Source: CBDFHJ01 sp965247635
GTDB lineage: Bacteria; Chloroflexota; Dehalococcoidia; Lucifugimonadales; Australimonadaceae
Assembly: GCA_965247635.1 (NCBI GenBank)
Contig: CBDFHJ010000010.1
Location: 911,075 to 975,074, forward strand
Direction: 5' to 3'
DNA length: 64,000 nucleotides
Shown here: positions 8,514 through 17,221 of the stretch, one piece after another
Position numbering within the stretch: the stretch's first letter is position 1
Layout of the letters: each line of letters opens with the position of its first letter
The notes under the pieces: model-generated
Seen by the model: only the letters and a program-made list of their open reading frames with translations
Told to the model about the DNA's origin: nothing
Databases searched by the model: none
Made by a program: the position numbers and the translations under genes

Positions 8514-8917
8514 CCGCTGGTACCGGTGGCGTCCTGGGGCATGGGGATGGCCGTTTTTTTGAGACGGTACGCCTCCAGCGACAGATCGGCCACTAGCTCC
8601 TTGAGTTCCCCGTTCTCTCGCTTGAGTTGCCCTACCTCATGCTGAGTGGCGTCCCGAACCGAGTCACGGGTCAACCTCTCCTTGCCCGCCTCCATGAACT
8701 CTTTGGTCCACGAGTAGTAGGAGTGGGGCTTGATCCCCTCCCGCCGGCACAGGTCGTTGACTGTGACCTCGCGGCGGAAGCCCTCCAGAACAATTCGGAT
8801 CTTCTCTTCGGGGGTGTACTTACGTCGGGCAGCCGCCTTCACTGTGCGGACGAAAGACCTGGTCTGCTCGCTTCGTTCCTCGGCGGCCTCTGCTTTGCTT
8901 ACTTCTAGTTGGGACAC
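8510..8917 (-). CDS. IS3-family transposase OrfA, copy A
   Basis: 135 residues with a helix-turn-helix (EEKIRIVLEGFRREVTVNDL, then CRREGI) and a C-terminal leucine-zipper-like stretch (VGQLKRENGELKELVADLSL). It binds the IS ends in this family. Near its end CTC AAA AAA ACG contains A7, a standard -1 slippery site; after slipping, the frame runs into orfB without a stop. Confidence 0.9.
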   Translation of the reverse strand: MSQLEVSKAEAAEERSEQTRSFVRTVKAAARRKYTPEEKIRIVLEGFRREVTVNDLCRREGIKPHSYYSWTKEFMEAGKERLTRDSVRDATQHEVGQLKRENGELKELVADLSLEAYRLKKTAIPMPQDATGTSG

Positions 8918-9217
8918 ATCTGCTCCTTTCTGTGGGTAGCTCTACCCTCATTTCAGGAGCTCACACCACCCTCCGACTCTCGGGTTTTCCTACCCTTATA
9001 TGTGTCCCATTATCGCTGACGGTCTACAGTCGTAGGAGAGGCATCGTAGTTTAGCACAGCTTCCCAATCATTTGCGTTTTCCAGCGCTGACCGGTCAGTG
9101 GGTCTTTCGGCCCGTTTCGTAGCTAAAACAGAGGCAGATAGGGCGGTTTGCGGCACCGGCGAACGTCGAAAGCCCCCCGTCGAGGCAACTTTGCAGCCCC
9201 CAGACAGCAGAACGGGA

Positions 9218-9240
9218 GATAGGGACGCATCGGCCCTATC
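9218..9240 (-). terminator. Hairpin at the end of the winged-helix gene
   Basis: GATAGGG (9218-9224) / CCCTATC (9234-9240), a 7-bp perfect stem directly at the stop codon of the minus-strand gene ending at 9240. No U-run follows, so it is only a possible terminator. Confidence 0.35.
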
Positions 9241-10166
9241 TATTCCCCCCTACAGGACTCTGACGCATCCGGTGGTAGAGCGAGTCCCACTGGTAGGCGC
9301 TCAGCCCGGACAGCGCCAGCCGTGGAGACTCCGGGTTCCCAGAGTGGATGCCAGGACCGCCCCAGTATCCCTGTGGTGGACAACGCGGGCCTGCACGACA
9401 CCAGGATGGGCAGCGACATCCGGGTCATGCGGGCTGCCGTGCGCACGTAGGTTGCCTCGACCTCCTCTGTGTCAACGACGAAGAGGGTGGTGGGGAATGG
9501 CGGCTGGTCGTCCTTATGCTCGGGCGACCAGTAGTAGCTCTCGTAGGGCCGTAGGCGGGCAAAGACTCCCCTGGGGTGGCGGGCGCGTAGCTCGTGCTCA
9601 AAGTAGAACGGCACGTGTAGGCCCCCTGCAATCACTTTCCCCACGGCGTCGGGAGCAATGGCGGAATCGCCCCAGTTGTAGGCCCTGTCAGACCTGGCGG
9701 TGGGCACCGACCACAGCAGCTCGCTGTCAGGGTCGGCCCTGGCCTCTGCCTCAAGCTTCGAGAGGAACCAGGTCACGCCGTCGGCGTGCTTCGTCTGCCG
9801 CGCCCACGTGTCGATCCTGTGGCCCACATGCCGCCTGCGGCCCTGTTTGTCGGTCGTGAGGGCGGTGCTCCAGATGCCCTGGGTGGTGGGAAGCTGAGCA
9901 CGGTCCCGGTGGGTGATGTAGCGAATGCCTTCGGCAGACAGGGTGTAGCGTGTGTCTCCGCGTCGTCCTCGCCGCTCGACCAGTCCCCAGGTGTCGACGA
10001 GGCGGTGCATAATCTGGCTGCCCCGGCCCTCCGAGACGCCGAGCCAGAGGGCAAAGTGCTCGCGGGGGATCATCGGGTGGTCGGTCACGAGGTCCAGGGT
10101 CCGTTTTTCTGAAGGGCTGATGCCGAAGGCCGCCGCAGTCTGCACCATCCTCTCGGGACGGGGCAT
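9240..10166 (-). CDS. Winged-helix protein, replication-relaxation-like, second part of a probably split gene
   Basis: 308 residues. The start of the frame has a winged helix-turn-helix (PREHFALWLGVSEGRGSQIM then WGLVERRGRRGDTRYTLS). The rest resembles the nuclease-like or relaxation domain of plasmid and ICE replication-relaxation proteins. The frame is open upstream of this ATG to about 10240 (peptide RTESPERKRAS), overlapping the tail of the preceding frame. The two are best read as one ~560-residue protein split by a frameshift near 10220-10245. The family call is tentative. Confidence 0.45.
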   Translation of the reverse strand: MPRPERMVQTAAAFGISPSEKRTLDLVTDHPMIPREHFALWLGVSEGRGSQIMHRLVDTWGLVERRGRRGDTRYTLSAEGIRYITHRDRAQLPTTQGIWSTALTTDKQGRRRHVGHRIDTWARQTKHADGVTWFLSKLEAEARADPDSELLWSVPTARSDRAYNWGDSAIAPDAVGKVIAGGLHVPFYFEHELRARHPRGVFARLRPYESYYWSPEHKDDQPPFPTTLFVVDTEEVEATYVRTAARMTRMSLPILVSCRPALSTTGILGRSWHPLWEPGVSTAGAVRAERLPVGLALPPDASESCRGE

Positions 10167-10906
10167 CGATGCCCGCTTCCGCTCAGGCGACTCGGTGCGG
10201 GCCTTCCGCCGGGGCTGCCGTGGGAACTGACGGCCTCCAGCGTGAAGAACCTACTGCCGATCACCCACGAGGTGCAACACCAGAGGCGCAGGTCTCGCCT
10301 TTCGAGGGCGTCCCTGGACTCTACGGTAACGTAGCAGTCACGGAGATTTCGGTCCTCGCAGAACCTCGTCGTCAGCCTCTCCTCCCAGACGCTGGGCACA
10401 AGGACCAGAACGGTGTCGGGACGACGGGTGTAGTCGTACTCCGCTATGGCCCGCAGCCGGTCGTAGAGCGACCGGCGCCGTAGGGCCAGACCCTGACGGA
10501 CCAGACCGAAGCTGCGGCCGTCGTGGAGGGTGATGGTGGCGTCGAAGCGGCCCCGGCGGTGGAACTCCACGTGCGACCGGAGCCCGTCAACGCCGGGGGA
10601 GAGTGAGGCGGCAAGGCGGTAGACGGCGGCCACCGCGTCCAACCGGCGGATGAGCAGCGCCAGCCACTCCCTGGACACGGGGTAGGCCCTCACGAGGTCC
10701 GAGGGGGTCTCGAAGCCGAGAAATCCGGTGGCCCCGCGGATGCCGTTGGCCGTCAGATAGTATCTGTGGCTGGACGGTAGATGGGCGGTGCCGTGGCTGA
10801 CGCGCCCGGCGTTGCCGTCGGCCAGCAGGCTGGTCAGTGCGCGGTGGACGGTCGTGTGAGGCTCGCCTAGGATGAGCGCCAGCTCTGCCGAGTCGATGAA
10901 CGGCAT
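10085..10906 (-). CDS. Winged-helix protein, replication-relaxation-like, first part of a probably split gene
   Basis: 273 residues. The N-terminal winged helix (SAELALILGEPHTTVHRALT ... YYLTANGI) is followed by an alpha/beta domain (VDGLRSHVEFHRRGRFDATI; DTVLVLVPSVWEERL) ending around RFFTLEAV. After that the peptide is low-complexity and Arg/Pro-rich, typical of reading in the wrong frame, while the next frame carries a plausible linker. So the functional part ends near 10230 and the gene is probably frameshifted, or the assembly has an error there. The context is mobile-element DNA next to a restriction-modification locus. Confidence 0.45.
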   Translation of the reverse strand: MPFIDSAELALILGEPHTTVHRALTSLLADGNAGRVSHGTAHLPSSHRYYLTANGIRGATGFLGFETPSDLVRAYPVSREWLALLIRRLDAVAAVYRLAASLSPGVDGLRSHVEFHRRGRFDATITLHDGRSFGLVRQGLALRRRSLYDRLRAIAEYDYTRRPDTVLVLVPSVWEERLTTRFCEDRNLRDCYVTVESRDALERRDLRLWCCTSWVIGSRFFTLEAVSSHGSPGGRPAPSRLSGSGHRCPVPRGWCRLRRPSASALQKNGPWTS

Positions 10907-11030
10907 CCGGCTGAGGGCGTTAAATAGGCATTGTTCCGAGATCGCCGTAGTTAGAATTGGTAGCCGCCATTGCGTTGAAGTGTCATTACTTAGAGTATAT
11001 ACTCAGAAGTGCCTTCAAGGGGGTGGCAGC

Positions 11031-11210
11031 GTGGCACGTGCAGAGGGCAGGCGATATGGAACCTTCCAGGTGACGGCGTATAGGTGTCGTTGTGGACACG
11101 AGTGGGTTCCTAGGAAACTGCGCAACGCGGAACGTCCCCGGGTTTGTCCTAAGTGCAAGAGTGCGAATTGGGACAAGCCGTATCAGTTTCGGCGGGGAGA
11201 TTATTCCTAG
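11031..11210 (+). CDS. Small zinc-ribbon protein upstream of the DNA methyltransferase
   Basis: 59 residues from a GTG at 11031 preceded by AGGGGGTGG. Two cysteine pairs, CRC (in YRCRCGHEW) and CPKC, can hold one zinc. The tail is basic and aromatic (SANWDKPYQFRRGDYS). It ends 19 bases before the methyltransferase start on the same strand, so it is probably part of the restriction-modification operon, perhaps as a control or accessory protein. An earlier in-frame ATG at 10872 would add a non-conserved-looking N-terminus and is not used here. Confidence 0.6.
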   Translation: MARAEGRRYGTFQVTAYRCRCGHEWVPRKLRNAERPRVCPKCKSANWDKPYQFRRGDYS

Positions 11211-11229
11211 GGAGTACAGGAGGGATTAA

Positions 11230-12051
11230 ATGCCACAAACACGGCTTCTATTGGGCGATTGCCGGGAACAACTGGATGTTGTCGAGTCAGACTCAGTTGA
11301 CCTCATTATCACCTCGCCACCCTACGCCAACCAACGAGCCACCACTTACGGTGGAATCAAGCCGAGCGAATACGTGGACTGGTTCCTCCCCACCGCCGAT
11401 CAATTGTACCGCGTTCTCAAACCCACCGGTACATTTGTGCTCAACATCAAGGAACCGGCCATTAGCGGTGAGCGGCATACATATGTGCTGGAGCTAGTAC
11501 TAGAAATGCGGAAGCGGGGTTGGAGGTGGACCGAGGAATTTGTCTGGCACAAGAAGAATTGCTACCCCGGCAAGTGGCCCAACCGATTTCGCGATGCCTG
11601 GGAGCGCCTATTCCAGTTCAACAAACAGCGCCAGTTCAAGATGAATCAGCAAGCCGTTATGGTGCCGATGGGAGACTGGTACAACGGCCGGATGCGCAAC
11701 CTGAGCGAGACCGACCGAACACGTGACGAATCCAAAGTGGGCAGTGGTTTTGGAAAGAAGGTAGAGAACTGGCTGGGGCGCGACAAAGTGTATCCAACCA
11801 ACGTGCTCCATGGAGCTACGGAATGTGGAAATAGGCAACACAGCGCAGTTTTCCCCTACTGGTTGCCGGAATGGTTTATCGAGTTGTTCACTGACCCCGG
11901 CGACGTCGTGCTGGACCCTTTCGCCGGATCCGGCACTGCGGTCTTTGCGGCGCTGGCTCTTGGCCGTAATGCCATTGGAGTCGAGATATACGAGTCTTAC
12001 TTCCAAGAGATGCAGGGCAAGTTAAAGCAACAGGCAGGCTTAGTCGTATGA
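11230..12051 (+). CDS. Type II DNA methyltransferase (N4-cytosine / N6-adenine, beta class order)
   Basis: 273 residues. The catalytic motif TSPPY (residues 32-36) comes first and the AdoMet-binding motif LDPFAGSGT near residue 225 comes late, the order of beta-class amino-methyltransferases. SPPY favours N4-cytosine, though N6-adenine is possible. It modifies the host recognition sequence to protect it from the partner endonuclease. Its stop overlaps the start of the endonuclease gene by 4 bases (ATGA), so the two are translationally coupled. GGAGG lies upstream. Confidence 0.88.
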   Translation: MPQTRLLLGDCREQLDVVESDSVDLIITSPPYANQRATTYGGIKPSEYVDWFLPTADQLYRVLKPTGTFVLNIKEPAISGERHTYVLELVLEMRKRGWRWTEEFVWHKKNCYPGKWPNRFRDAWERLFQFNKQRQFKMNQQAVMVPMGDWYNGRMRNLSETDRTRDESKVGSGFGKKVENWLGRDKVYPTNVLHGATECGNRQHSAVFPYWLPEWFIELFTDPGDVVLDPFAGSGTAVFAALALGRNAIGVEIYESYFQEMQGKLKQQAGLVV

Positions 12052-12800
12052 ACCCGATCAGCGACGAACAGATAGCCGCCTACGTAGAGAACAACATCGG
12101 GACCTTCCACGGCAAGCGGATTGATGCTCTAAACAAACTGAAGCTTCCGGATCTGCTGCGTCGTAAGAACCCCTATCTGTTCAAGAGCAAAAACATAACC
12201 GTCGCCTCCGACTTGATCCGCTCCTTGTTGGACGCTTACCTAAGTTCCCAGGAAGAAACCCTGTTTGGGGACTTTTTGGAGGGACTGGCTATCTATGTGG
12301 CAGAGACAGTACACGGTGGTTGGAAGTCATCCGCCACTGGCATAGACTTGGAATTCGCCCGAGTTGACGTCCGCTACATCGTCTCCATCAAGTCAGGCCC
12401 CAATTGGGGCAACAGCTCGCAGGTAGCCAAACTGAAAAGCAATTTCGAGACCGCAGCCAGGGTAATCCGCCAAGGAAACCGCACCGCCTACGTCATCGCC
12501 GTGAACGGTTGCTGTTACGGGCGAGACAAGAACCCCGACAAGGGAGGTTACTTCAAGTACTGCGGCCAGGACTTCTGGGAGCTAATCTCTGGAGACGCCG
12601 AGTATTACGTGCGGATTATTGAGCCTTTGGGCCGCAACGCCAAACGGCGGAACCAGGAATTCGCACACAGGTACGGGGCAGTGGTAAACCGGCTATCTGT
12701 GCAGTTCTCGGAGGGATTCTGTGCAGAAGACGGCTCGATAGACTGGCGCAAGCTGGTGGCGTTCAACTCCGCGAAGATGCCTCCACCAAACCTGAAGTAG
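12048..12800 (+). CDS. Type II restriction endonuclease (PmeII-like)
   Basis: 250 residues, coupled to the methyltransferase by an ATGA overlap. A likely PD-(D/E)XK core is formed by the acidic E84 region (GDFLEGLAIYVAE), D109 in GIDLEF, and the lysine in YIVSIKSGPNWGN, a segment I associate with PmeII-family endonucleases. This assignment and its gene position next to a methyltransferase agree. The specificity cannot be derived from the sequence. The gene order M then R is common for type II systems. Confidence 0.75.
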   Translation: MNPISDEQIAAYVENNIGTFHGKRIDALNKLKLPDLLRRKNPYLFKSKNITVASDLIRSLLDAYLSSQEETLFGDFLEGLAIYVAETVHGGWKSSATGIDLEFARVDVRYIVSIKSGPNWGNSSQVAKLKSNFETAARVIRQGNRTAYVIAVNGCCYGRDKNPDKGGYFKYCGQDFWELISGDAEYYVRIIEPLGRNAKRRNQEFAHRYGAVVNRLSVQFSEGFCAEDGSIDWRKLVAFNSAKMPPPNLK

Positions 12801-12820
12801 TTGGCGGGCGTAAGAGGGAA

Positions 12821-13000
12821 TTGCAGCCCACCTACCTAGCGGACGCAGACCCCAACCTGGACAGGCGCGTGGTCCGTGACCTCCTGGGGTTCGGCGAGGG
12901 GGTCTGCGTGGCCGTGCGCCGCCAAGCCGCCAAGTGGTGCGTCGAGCCATCCATATATGGTGGCAAGGCTCGCCCTAAAGGAGCAACGCTGGTTATTTGA
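12821..13000 (+). pseudogene. Short fragment with a VRDLLG motif, 3' of the restriction gene
   Basis: An open frame of 59 residues (TTG start possible at 12821; no ATG) reads ADADPNLDRRVVRDLLGFGE ... WCVEPSIYGGKARPKG. It is clearly related to the fragment at 15344-15559 (ARKDLDERIVRDLLGLGD ... DPSIQGSKKP). The pattern resembles the C-terminal tail of Eco57I-type DNA methylases (LDRAVLDALGL-like). It is most likely a leftover tail of an older DNA-modification gene. Alternatively it is a real tiny gene in the operon. Confidence 0.4.
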
Positions 13001-13056
13001 CCTCTGGTGGCTAAGGCAAGCATTGAATGCTGGCTCACTAGGTCAGGTGGTATGGC

Positions 13057-14970
13057 ATGGGCATCGACTCTCTAACACACAGGGACGACGGGTCCAGGAT
13101 TGCGGTTCCTGTCTCCCGTGACGATTGGCGCCAGTGGGTAAGCGCAGGGAAGACACGAAACTGGATGTTGGACGACCCGCTCATAGATTGGCTTCGACTG
13201 TTCGGTGAAGGCCGTGAGTACATACCAAAGAAGGAATTGGCGGACTACAACAAGGACCTAGACTTCCTAGAGTTCCTTTTGGATCGGGGCAGGGAATTCG
13301 AGGCCGGTGTACTACAGCTGCTGCAAGAGCGGTTCGAAGTGACGACAGTCGCCCAAGACTATAGAGAAATCAGCAGGCTCGATAAGGCTGAAGAGACCTT
13401 TCAAGCGCTGAGGCTAGGTGCGCCCATCATCTATCAGGCCGTCTTATGGGACGCCCACAATATGAACTACGGTTCGCCCGATTTCCTGGTAAGGAGTGAC
13501 ATCCTGCACTCGCTATTTCCAGAGTCCATGTTGGAACAAGAAGCGGTAACTTCTGCACCCGACCTGGGAGACAACCCGTGGCACTACCGTGTGGTGGACA
13601 CCAAGTTCACGACGCTACATCTGAACGCTAAGGGCACGGAGCTCACCAACGAGGGCAGCGCACCGGCATATAAGGCGCAACTCTTTATCTACAATCGGAT
13701 GCTGGGCCGATTGCAGGGTTTTGAGCCGCCCAAGTCGTATCTGTTGGGGCGTGGTTGGCAACGGATTCAAAGTCGCGTCACCTATCGTGGCCGTAATGCG
13801 ATGGAACGGTTGGGGCCAGTTCCTCAGAATGGAACCGTTGCTAATGGAGTCTCAATCGGTAACGCTGTAGAGGAGGCTCTCAGCTGGGTGCGTCTAGTTC
13901 GCACTGAGGGAAAGGATTGGGAGCTTCTACCGGAGCCGTCGGTGCCGGAACTCTACCCCAATATGAGTAATGCCGACGACGGCGATGTGATGTTGGAAAG
14001 CAGACCGGCCGAGCTTGAACCCGGCCCTGAAGAGGGTGAACAGGACAGCAAGTGGATTGGTGTCAAAAAATGGTTGGCCCATGAGCTGAAAGAGCTGACC
14101 CTATTGTGGCGAGTGGGAGTCGGCGGACGAAGAAAAGCCCACGCGGATGGATGGTACCGCTGGGACCAATCCGGCCTGACAACAGGGGTTCTGGGAGTCA
14201 GTGGGCCAACATACCAGCCTACTCTCCAGCAGATCTTGTCGGTGAACGTCGATGCTGGTTCCCCAGTTCATCCTATGCGAATAGAGAAGACCAGGGACGA
14301 ATGGCATGCTACGCCCGGTGTTGAGTTTTATGTGGACTTCGAGTTCTGCAGCGACTTGAACGATGACTTTTCCAAACTGCCGGAGAAGGGCGGGCAACCG
14401 CTTATCTTCTTGATTGGCTGCGGACATATGGAGAACGGGGACTGGCAGTTTGAGTCTTTCATCGCGGATAGCCTGACCGAGAAGGAGGATCTGCGCGTTG
14501 TTCAAGAGTGGGTAGTGCATATGTCCGCAGTCCGAGACCGGCTCGACCCCGCCAATGGCAAGCCACGTATCTTCCACTGGTCTCACGCTGAACCAACCCA
14601 GCTGGAAAGCGCATACAACTCCGCTAGGGTACGGCACAGCCAGCGCGCCGACTGGCCGGAGTTGGGCTGGTACGATTTCTTGACCAATGTGATGCGTGAG
14701 GAGCCAGTGGTGATTCGGGGAGTTCTGGGCTTCGGCTTGAAAGCGGTTGCCAACTCGTTGCACTCCCACGGGCTCATCGAAACCGACTGGGCCGATAGCC
14801 CCATTGATGGTCTCGGAGCGATGGTGGGAGCATGGCGTTGCGACGAGGAGGCGCGGAAGAAGGACGTGCCGATGACTGAGCTGCCGCTAATGGGCGAGAT
14901 TGCCCGCTACAACGAAGTCGACTGCAAAGTAATGATGGAGATTGTCCGGTACTTGAGGGTGAACCATTAA
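13057..14970 (+). CDS. Large nuclease: PD-(D/E)XK domain plus RNase H-like (DEDD) domain, TM0106-like
   Basis: 637 residues. The N-terminal half holds a RecB-type nuclease core: GSPDFLVR near residue 144, then YRVVDTKFTTL near 180 (D-x-K). An acidic linker at about 310-330 separates it from a C-terminal RNase H-like exonuclease domain with VDFEF (D/E pair), HWSHAE and a final YNEVDCKVMME aspartate. This resembles TM0106-family RecB-like putative nucleases with an RNase_H_2 domain. It lies 256 bases after the restriction endonuclease, same strand. A role in degrading foreign or cleaved DNA is an inference. Confidence 0.65.
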   Translation: MGIDSLTHRDDGSRIAVPVSRDDWRQWVSAGKTRNWMLDDPLIDWLRLFGEGREYIPKKELADYNKDLDFLEFLLDRGREFEAGVLQLLQERFEVTTVAQDYREISRLDKAEETFQALRLGAPIIYQAVLWDAHNMNYGSPDFLVRSDILHSLFPESMLEQEAVTSAPDLGDNPWHYRVVDTKFTTLHLNAKGTELTNEGSAPAYKAQLFIYNRMLGRLQGFEPPKSYLLGRGWQRIQSRVTYRGRNAMERLGPVPQNGTVANGVSIGNAVEEALSWVRLVRTEGKDWELLPEPSVPELYPNMSNADDGDVMLESRPAELEPGPEEGEQDSKWIGVKKWLAHELKELTLLWRVGVGGRRKAHADGWYRWDQSGLTTGVLGVSGPTYQPTLQQILSVNVDAGSPVHPMRIEKTRDEWHATPGVEFYVDFEFCSDLNDDFSKLPEKGGQPLIFLIGCGHMENGDWQFESFIADSLTEKEDLRVVQEWVVHMSAVRDRLDPANGKPRIFHWSHAEPTQLESAYNSARVRHSQRADWPELGWYDFLTNVMREEPVVIRGVLGFGLKAVANSLHSHGLIETDWADSPIDGLGAMVGAWRCDEEARKKDVPMTELPLMGEIARYNEVDCKVMMEIVRYLRVNH

Positions 14971-15256
14971 TGGGTAGCACAGCGTGTCTCGATCTATGGC
15001 GACGCAAGCTTCGGCTTTGGGAAGGACTTTTACCACGGCTCACAAGGCGACCTCCCAACCAAACATTCGTATCCTTGTACGCTTCGATCCCACATAACTC
15101 GCGCTGTGAGATACGACTCGCAGCCGGTGGCGACAACGCAAACCGGTATGCGAGCGCTTGGTGTGCGAGCGTGGTTTACATTGCAGATGCAGGAGGCCCA
15201 ACCCACTGTTGCGGCTGAACGAGAGATTGTGCTAGCTCTTTGGTGTAATTCCACCC

Positions 15257-15559
15257 TTGGTATGCCGTTGCATGCGAATCACTCTAGTCAGGCGCAGGAA
15301 GGCCGGGGCAAGGCAACAGGGGAATGCTGGAGACTATGGCGACCTAGATTTGCGGAGCCTCGAAGCCTGGCAGTTCGACGAGGCCCAGCCCTTCTACAAA
15401 TGTGCCATAGGCCCGGCGCGGAAAGACCTGGACGAGCGCATCGTGCGAGACCTGCTCGGTCTGGGTGATGACACCGTTACCATCGTAGCTAGGTTGCGAA
15501 CCCTGCTGGCCGGGGACCCGTCCATCCAAGGCTCCAAGAAGCCGGAGTTGCCTTCCTAA
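15257..15559 (+). CDS. Small protein or gene fragment with a VRDLLG motif
   Basis: Open frame of 100 residues. The N-terminal 30 residues look arbitrary. The last ~65 (LRSLEAWQFDEAQPFYKCAI onward) are related to the fragment at 12821-13000, sharing LD-x-R-x-VRDLLG-x-G and PSI-x-G-x-K-x-P. The two related tails thus bracket the large nuclease gene. It is best seen as the 3' end of a decayed DNA-methylase-like gene, whose remaining upstream part is not recognisable. Confidence 0.35.
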   Translation: MVCRCMRITLVRRRKAGARQQGNAGDYGDLDLRSLEAWQFDEAQPFYKCAIGPARKDLDERIVRDLLGLGDDTVTIVARLRTLLAGDPSIQGSKKPELPS

Positions 15560-16017
15560 GGGCCTAGATGCCGGTGTGATAATGGATTTGGCGAGACAAT
15601 CGTAGAAGTGGGTATCAACATAACAATGAGATCAATATCGGAACTCCCAGAGCATTGGCAGAAATGGTACCAGGAGTGGGATGCCAGTGTTCCGGAGAAT
15701 GAGAAAAAACGGCGCCTTAGAGGTGATCTTCTGAGCAAACCAGGAAGCACACAGTCATATGGTGCTGCGTTCGAGCTGTTTCTCTACTCATTGTTCAACA
15801 ACATGGGACTAAGTCCTGACTTCCAGCCGGAGATCAATGGTGTCAACCCAGACTTCTATATCTCTGACAGGCGCAGATTCAGTGACCCTCTACAAACAGA
15901 ATTACATTACCAGTCGTTGAGGAAACTTATCTGGGAAGAATTCAGCAAACTGAAATCTGATGACTTCGCTGTCCAACTCGCCTCTGCTTCAGGACACCCT
16001 GGCAATGTTAGTCCTAA

Positions 16018-17221
16018 GGATACTCTGAACAAGTCTGGGCATAGTAGCATAGAGAATAGCACTGTGTTCGGGGAGATAATTGATGGACCAGCCAACATTT
16101 GCGGACTTGGAATACGCGAGCAAGAAGCGCAAGACCCGCCGGGAGATATTCCTGGAGCGCATGGATGCTCTGATCCCGTGGGAACAGATGGAAGAGCGCA
16201 TCCGTCCGTTCTATCCCAAGGCGGGCCGAGGCCGTCGACCATATGAGTTGTCGGCGATGGTGCGGATACACTGCGTGCAGTTGTTCTACAACTTGAGCGA
16301 TCCTGGTATGGAGGACATACTCTACGAGGTCGAGTCGGTGAGACGGTTCGTAGGGTTGAAGCTGTCGGGCCCGCTGCCGGACGAGACGACGATTCTGAAC
16401 TTCCGCCATCTGCTGGAAGAGCATGAGTTGGGGCAGAGTCTGTTCGAGGAGATCAACCGTCATCTGGAGTCCCAGGGACTGCGGCTTCGGGAGGGGACGA
16501 TCGTGGACGCGAGCATCATAGAGGCGCCGTCATCGACGAAGAATCGTGCGGGTGAGCGAGACCCTGAGATGCACCAGACGAAGAAGGGGAACGAGTGGCG
16601 CTTCGGGATGAAAGTACACGTAGGCGCTGACGCTGAGACGGGAGTGGTACACAGCATGACTAAGACGCCAGCTAACGTGCATGATGTGACAGAAGCGCAC
16701 CGATTGCTGCACGGTGGAGAGAAACGAGTGTGGGGGGATGCGGGGTATCAGGGAGTGGACAAGCGGTTGGAGAATCGAGAGTTGGATGTGGAGTGGCGAG
16801 TGGCGATGAGGCCCGGCCGGCGACGGCACCTGGAGCCTGGCAGCTACAAGGCGTTGGCGGAGAAGCGCAAAGCGTCGGTCAGAGCGAAAGTGGAGCATCC
16901 GTTCCTGTACGTGAAGCGGCGCTTTGGCTACGCCAAGGTGCGCTACCGAGGGTTGGCTAAGAACGCGCAACGGCTGGCATTGCTACTGGGGCTGGCCAAC
17001 TTGATGACGGCAGAGCGCCGTCTGGCGGCATGAGAGGGGCGCGCAGTACGCAAATCACGGCCGGGGAGCCGCGATGGCTCCGAAAAGCCGCTTCGAGGCC
17101 ACAACAGACACGGTCTGAACGCCTCAACCACGACCTGGAACGTCACAAAGATGCCTGAACGTCTCCAAAGAACGGAATCACTCTGCCCATCCACGCTTGC
17201 GCCGAGTTGTTCAGAGGTTCC
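16018..17221 (+). mobile_element. IS5-family insertion sequence (1204 bp) with CTAA target duplication
   Basis: Terminal inverted repeats: left GGATACTCTGAACAAGTCTG, right (reverse complement) GGAACCTCTGAACAACTCGG. The 4-bp target duplication CTAA is at 16014-16017 and 17222-17225, fitting the YTAR preference of IS5 elements. It carries one intact transposase gene in the same direction as the interrupted gene. The clean target site and intact transposase suggest a fairly recent insertion. Confidence 0.93.
16083..17033 (+). CDS. IS5-family transposase
   Basis: 316 residues from ATG 16083 with GGGGAG upstream. The N-terminal domain ends in PLPDETTILNFRHLLE, the classic IS5 lead-in. The DDE triad lies in TIVDASIIEAPSS, VWGDAGYQG and RAKVEHPF. 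QTKKGNEWRFGMKVHVGAD is a strong IS5 signature. Full length with no frameshift, so the element is probably active. Confidence 0.95.
   Translation: MDQPTFADLEYASKKRKTRREIFLERMDALIPWEQMEERIRPFYPKAGRGRRPYELSAMVRIHCVQLFYNLSDPGMEDILYEVESVRRFVGLKLSGPLPDETTILNFRHLLEEHELGQSLFEEINRHLESQGLRLREGTIVDASIIEAPSSTKNRAGERDPEMHQTKKGNEWRFGMKVHVGADAETGVVHSMTKTPANVHDVTEAHRLLHGGEKRVWGDAGYQGVDKRLENRELDVEWRVAMRPGRRRHLEPGSYKALAEKRKASVRAKVEHPFLYVKRRFGYAKVRYRGLAKNAQRLALLLGLANLMTAERRLAA

Larger units (their letters stand above)
7484..9028 (-). mobile_element. IS3-family insertion sequence, copy A (1545 bp)
   Basis: One of four near-identical copies (others at 21714, 27957 and 37313). The ends read TGTTAGCAACCAGCAAAAGT and, on the other strand, TGTAGACCGTCAGCGATAAT, each followed by GGGACACAT, giving imperfect terminal inverted repeats that start with TGT. 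It carries orfA and orfB with a 4-base overlap and an A7 slippery run at 8564-8570 (T7 on the plus strand). No convincing target duplication flanks it. Confidence 0.92.
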
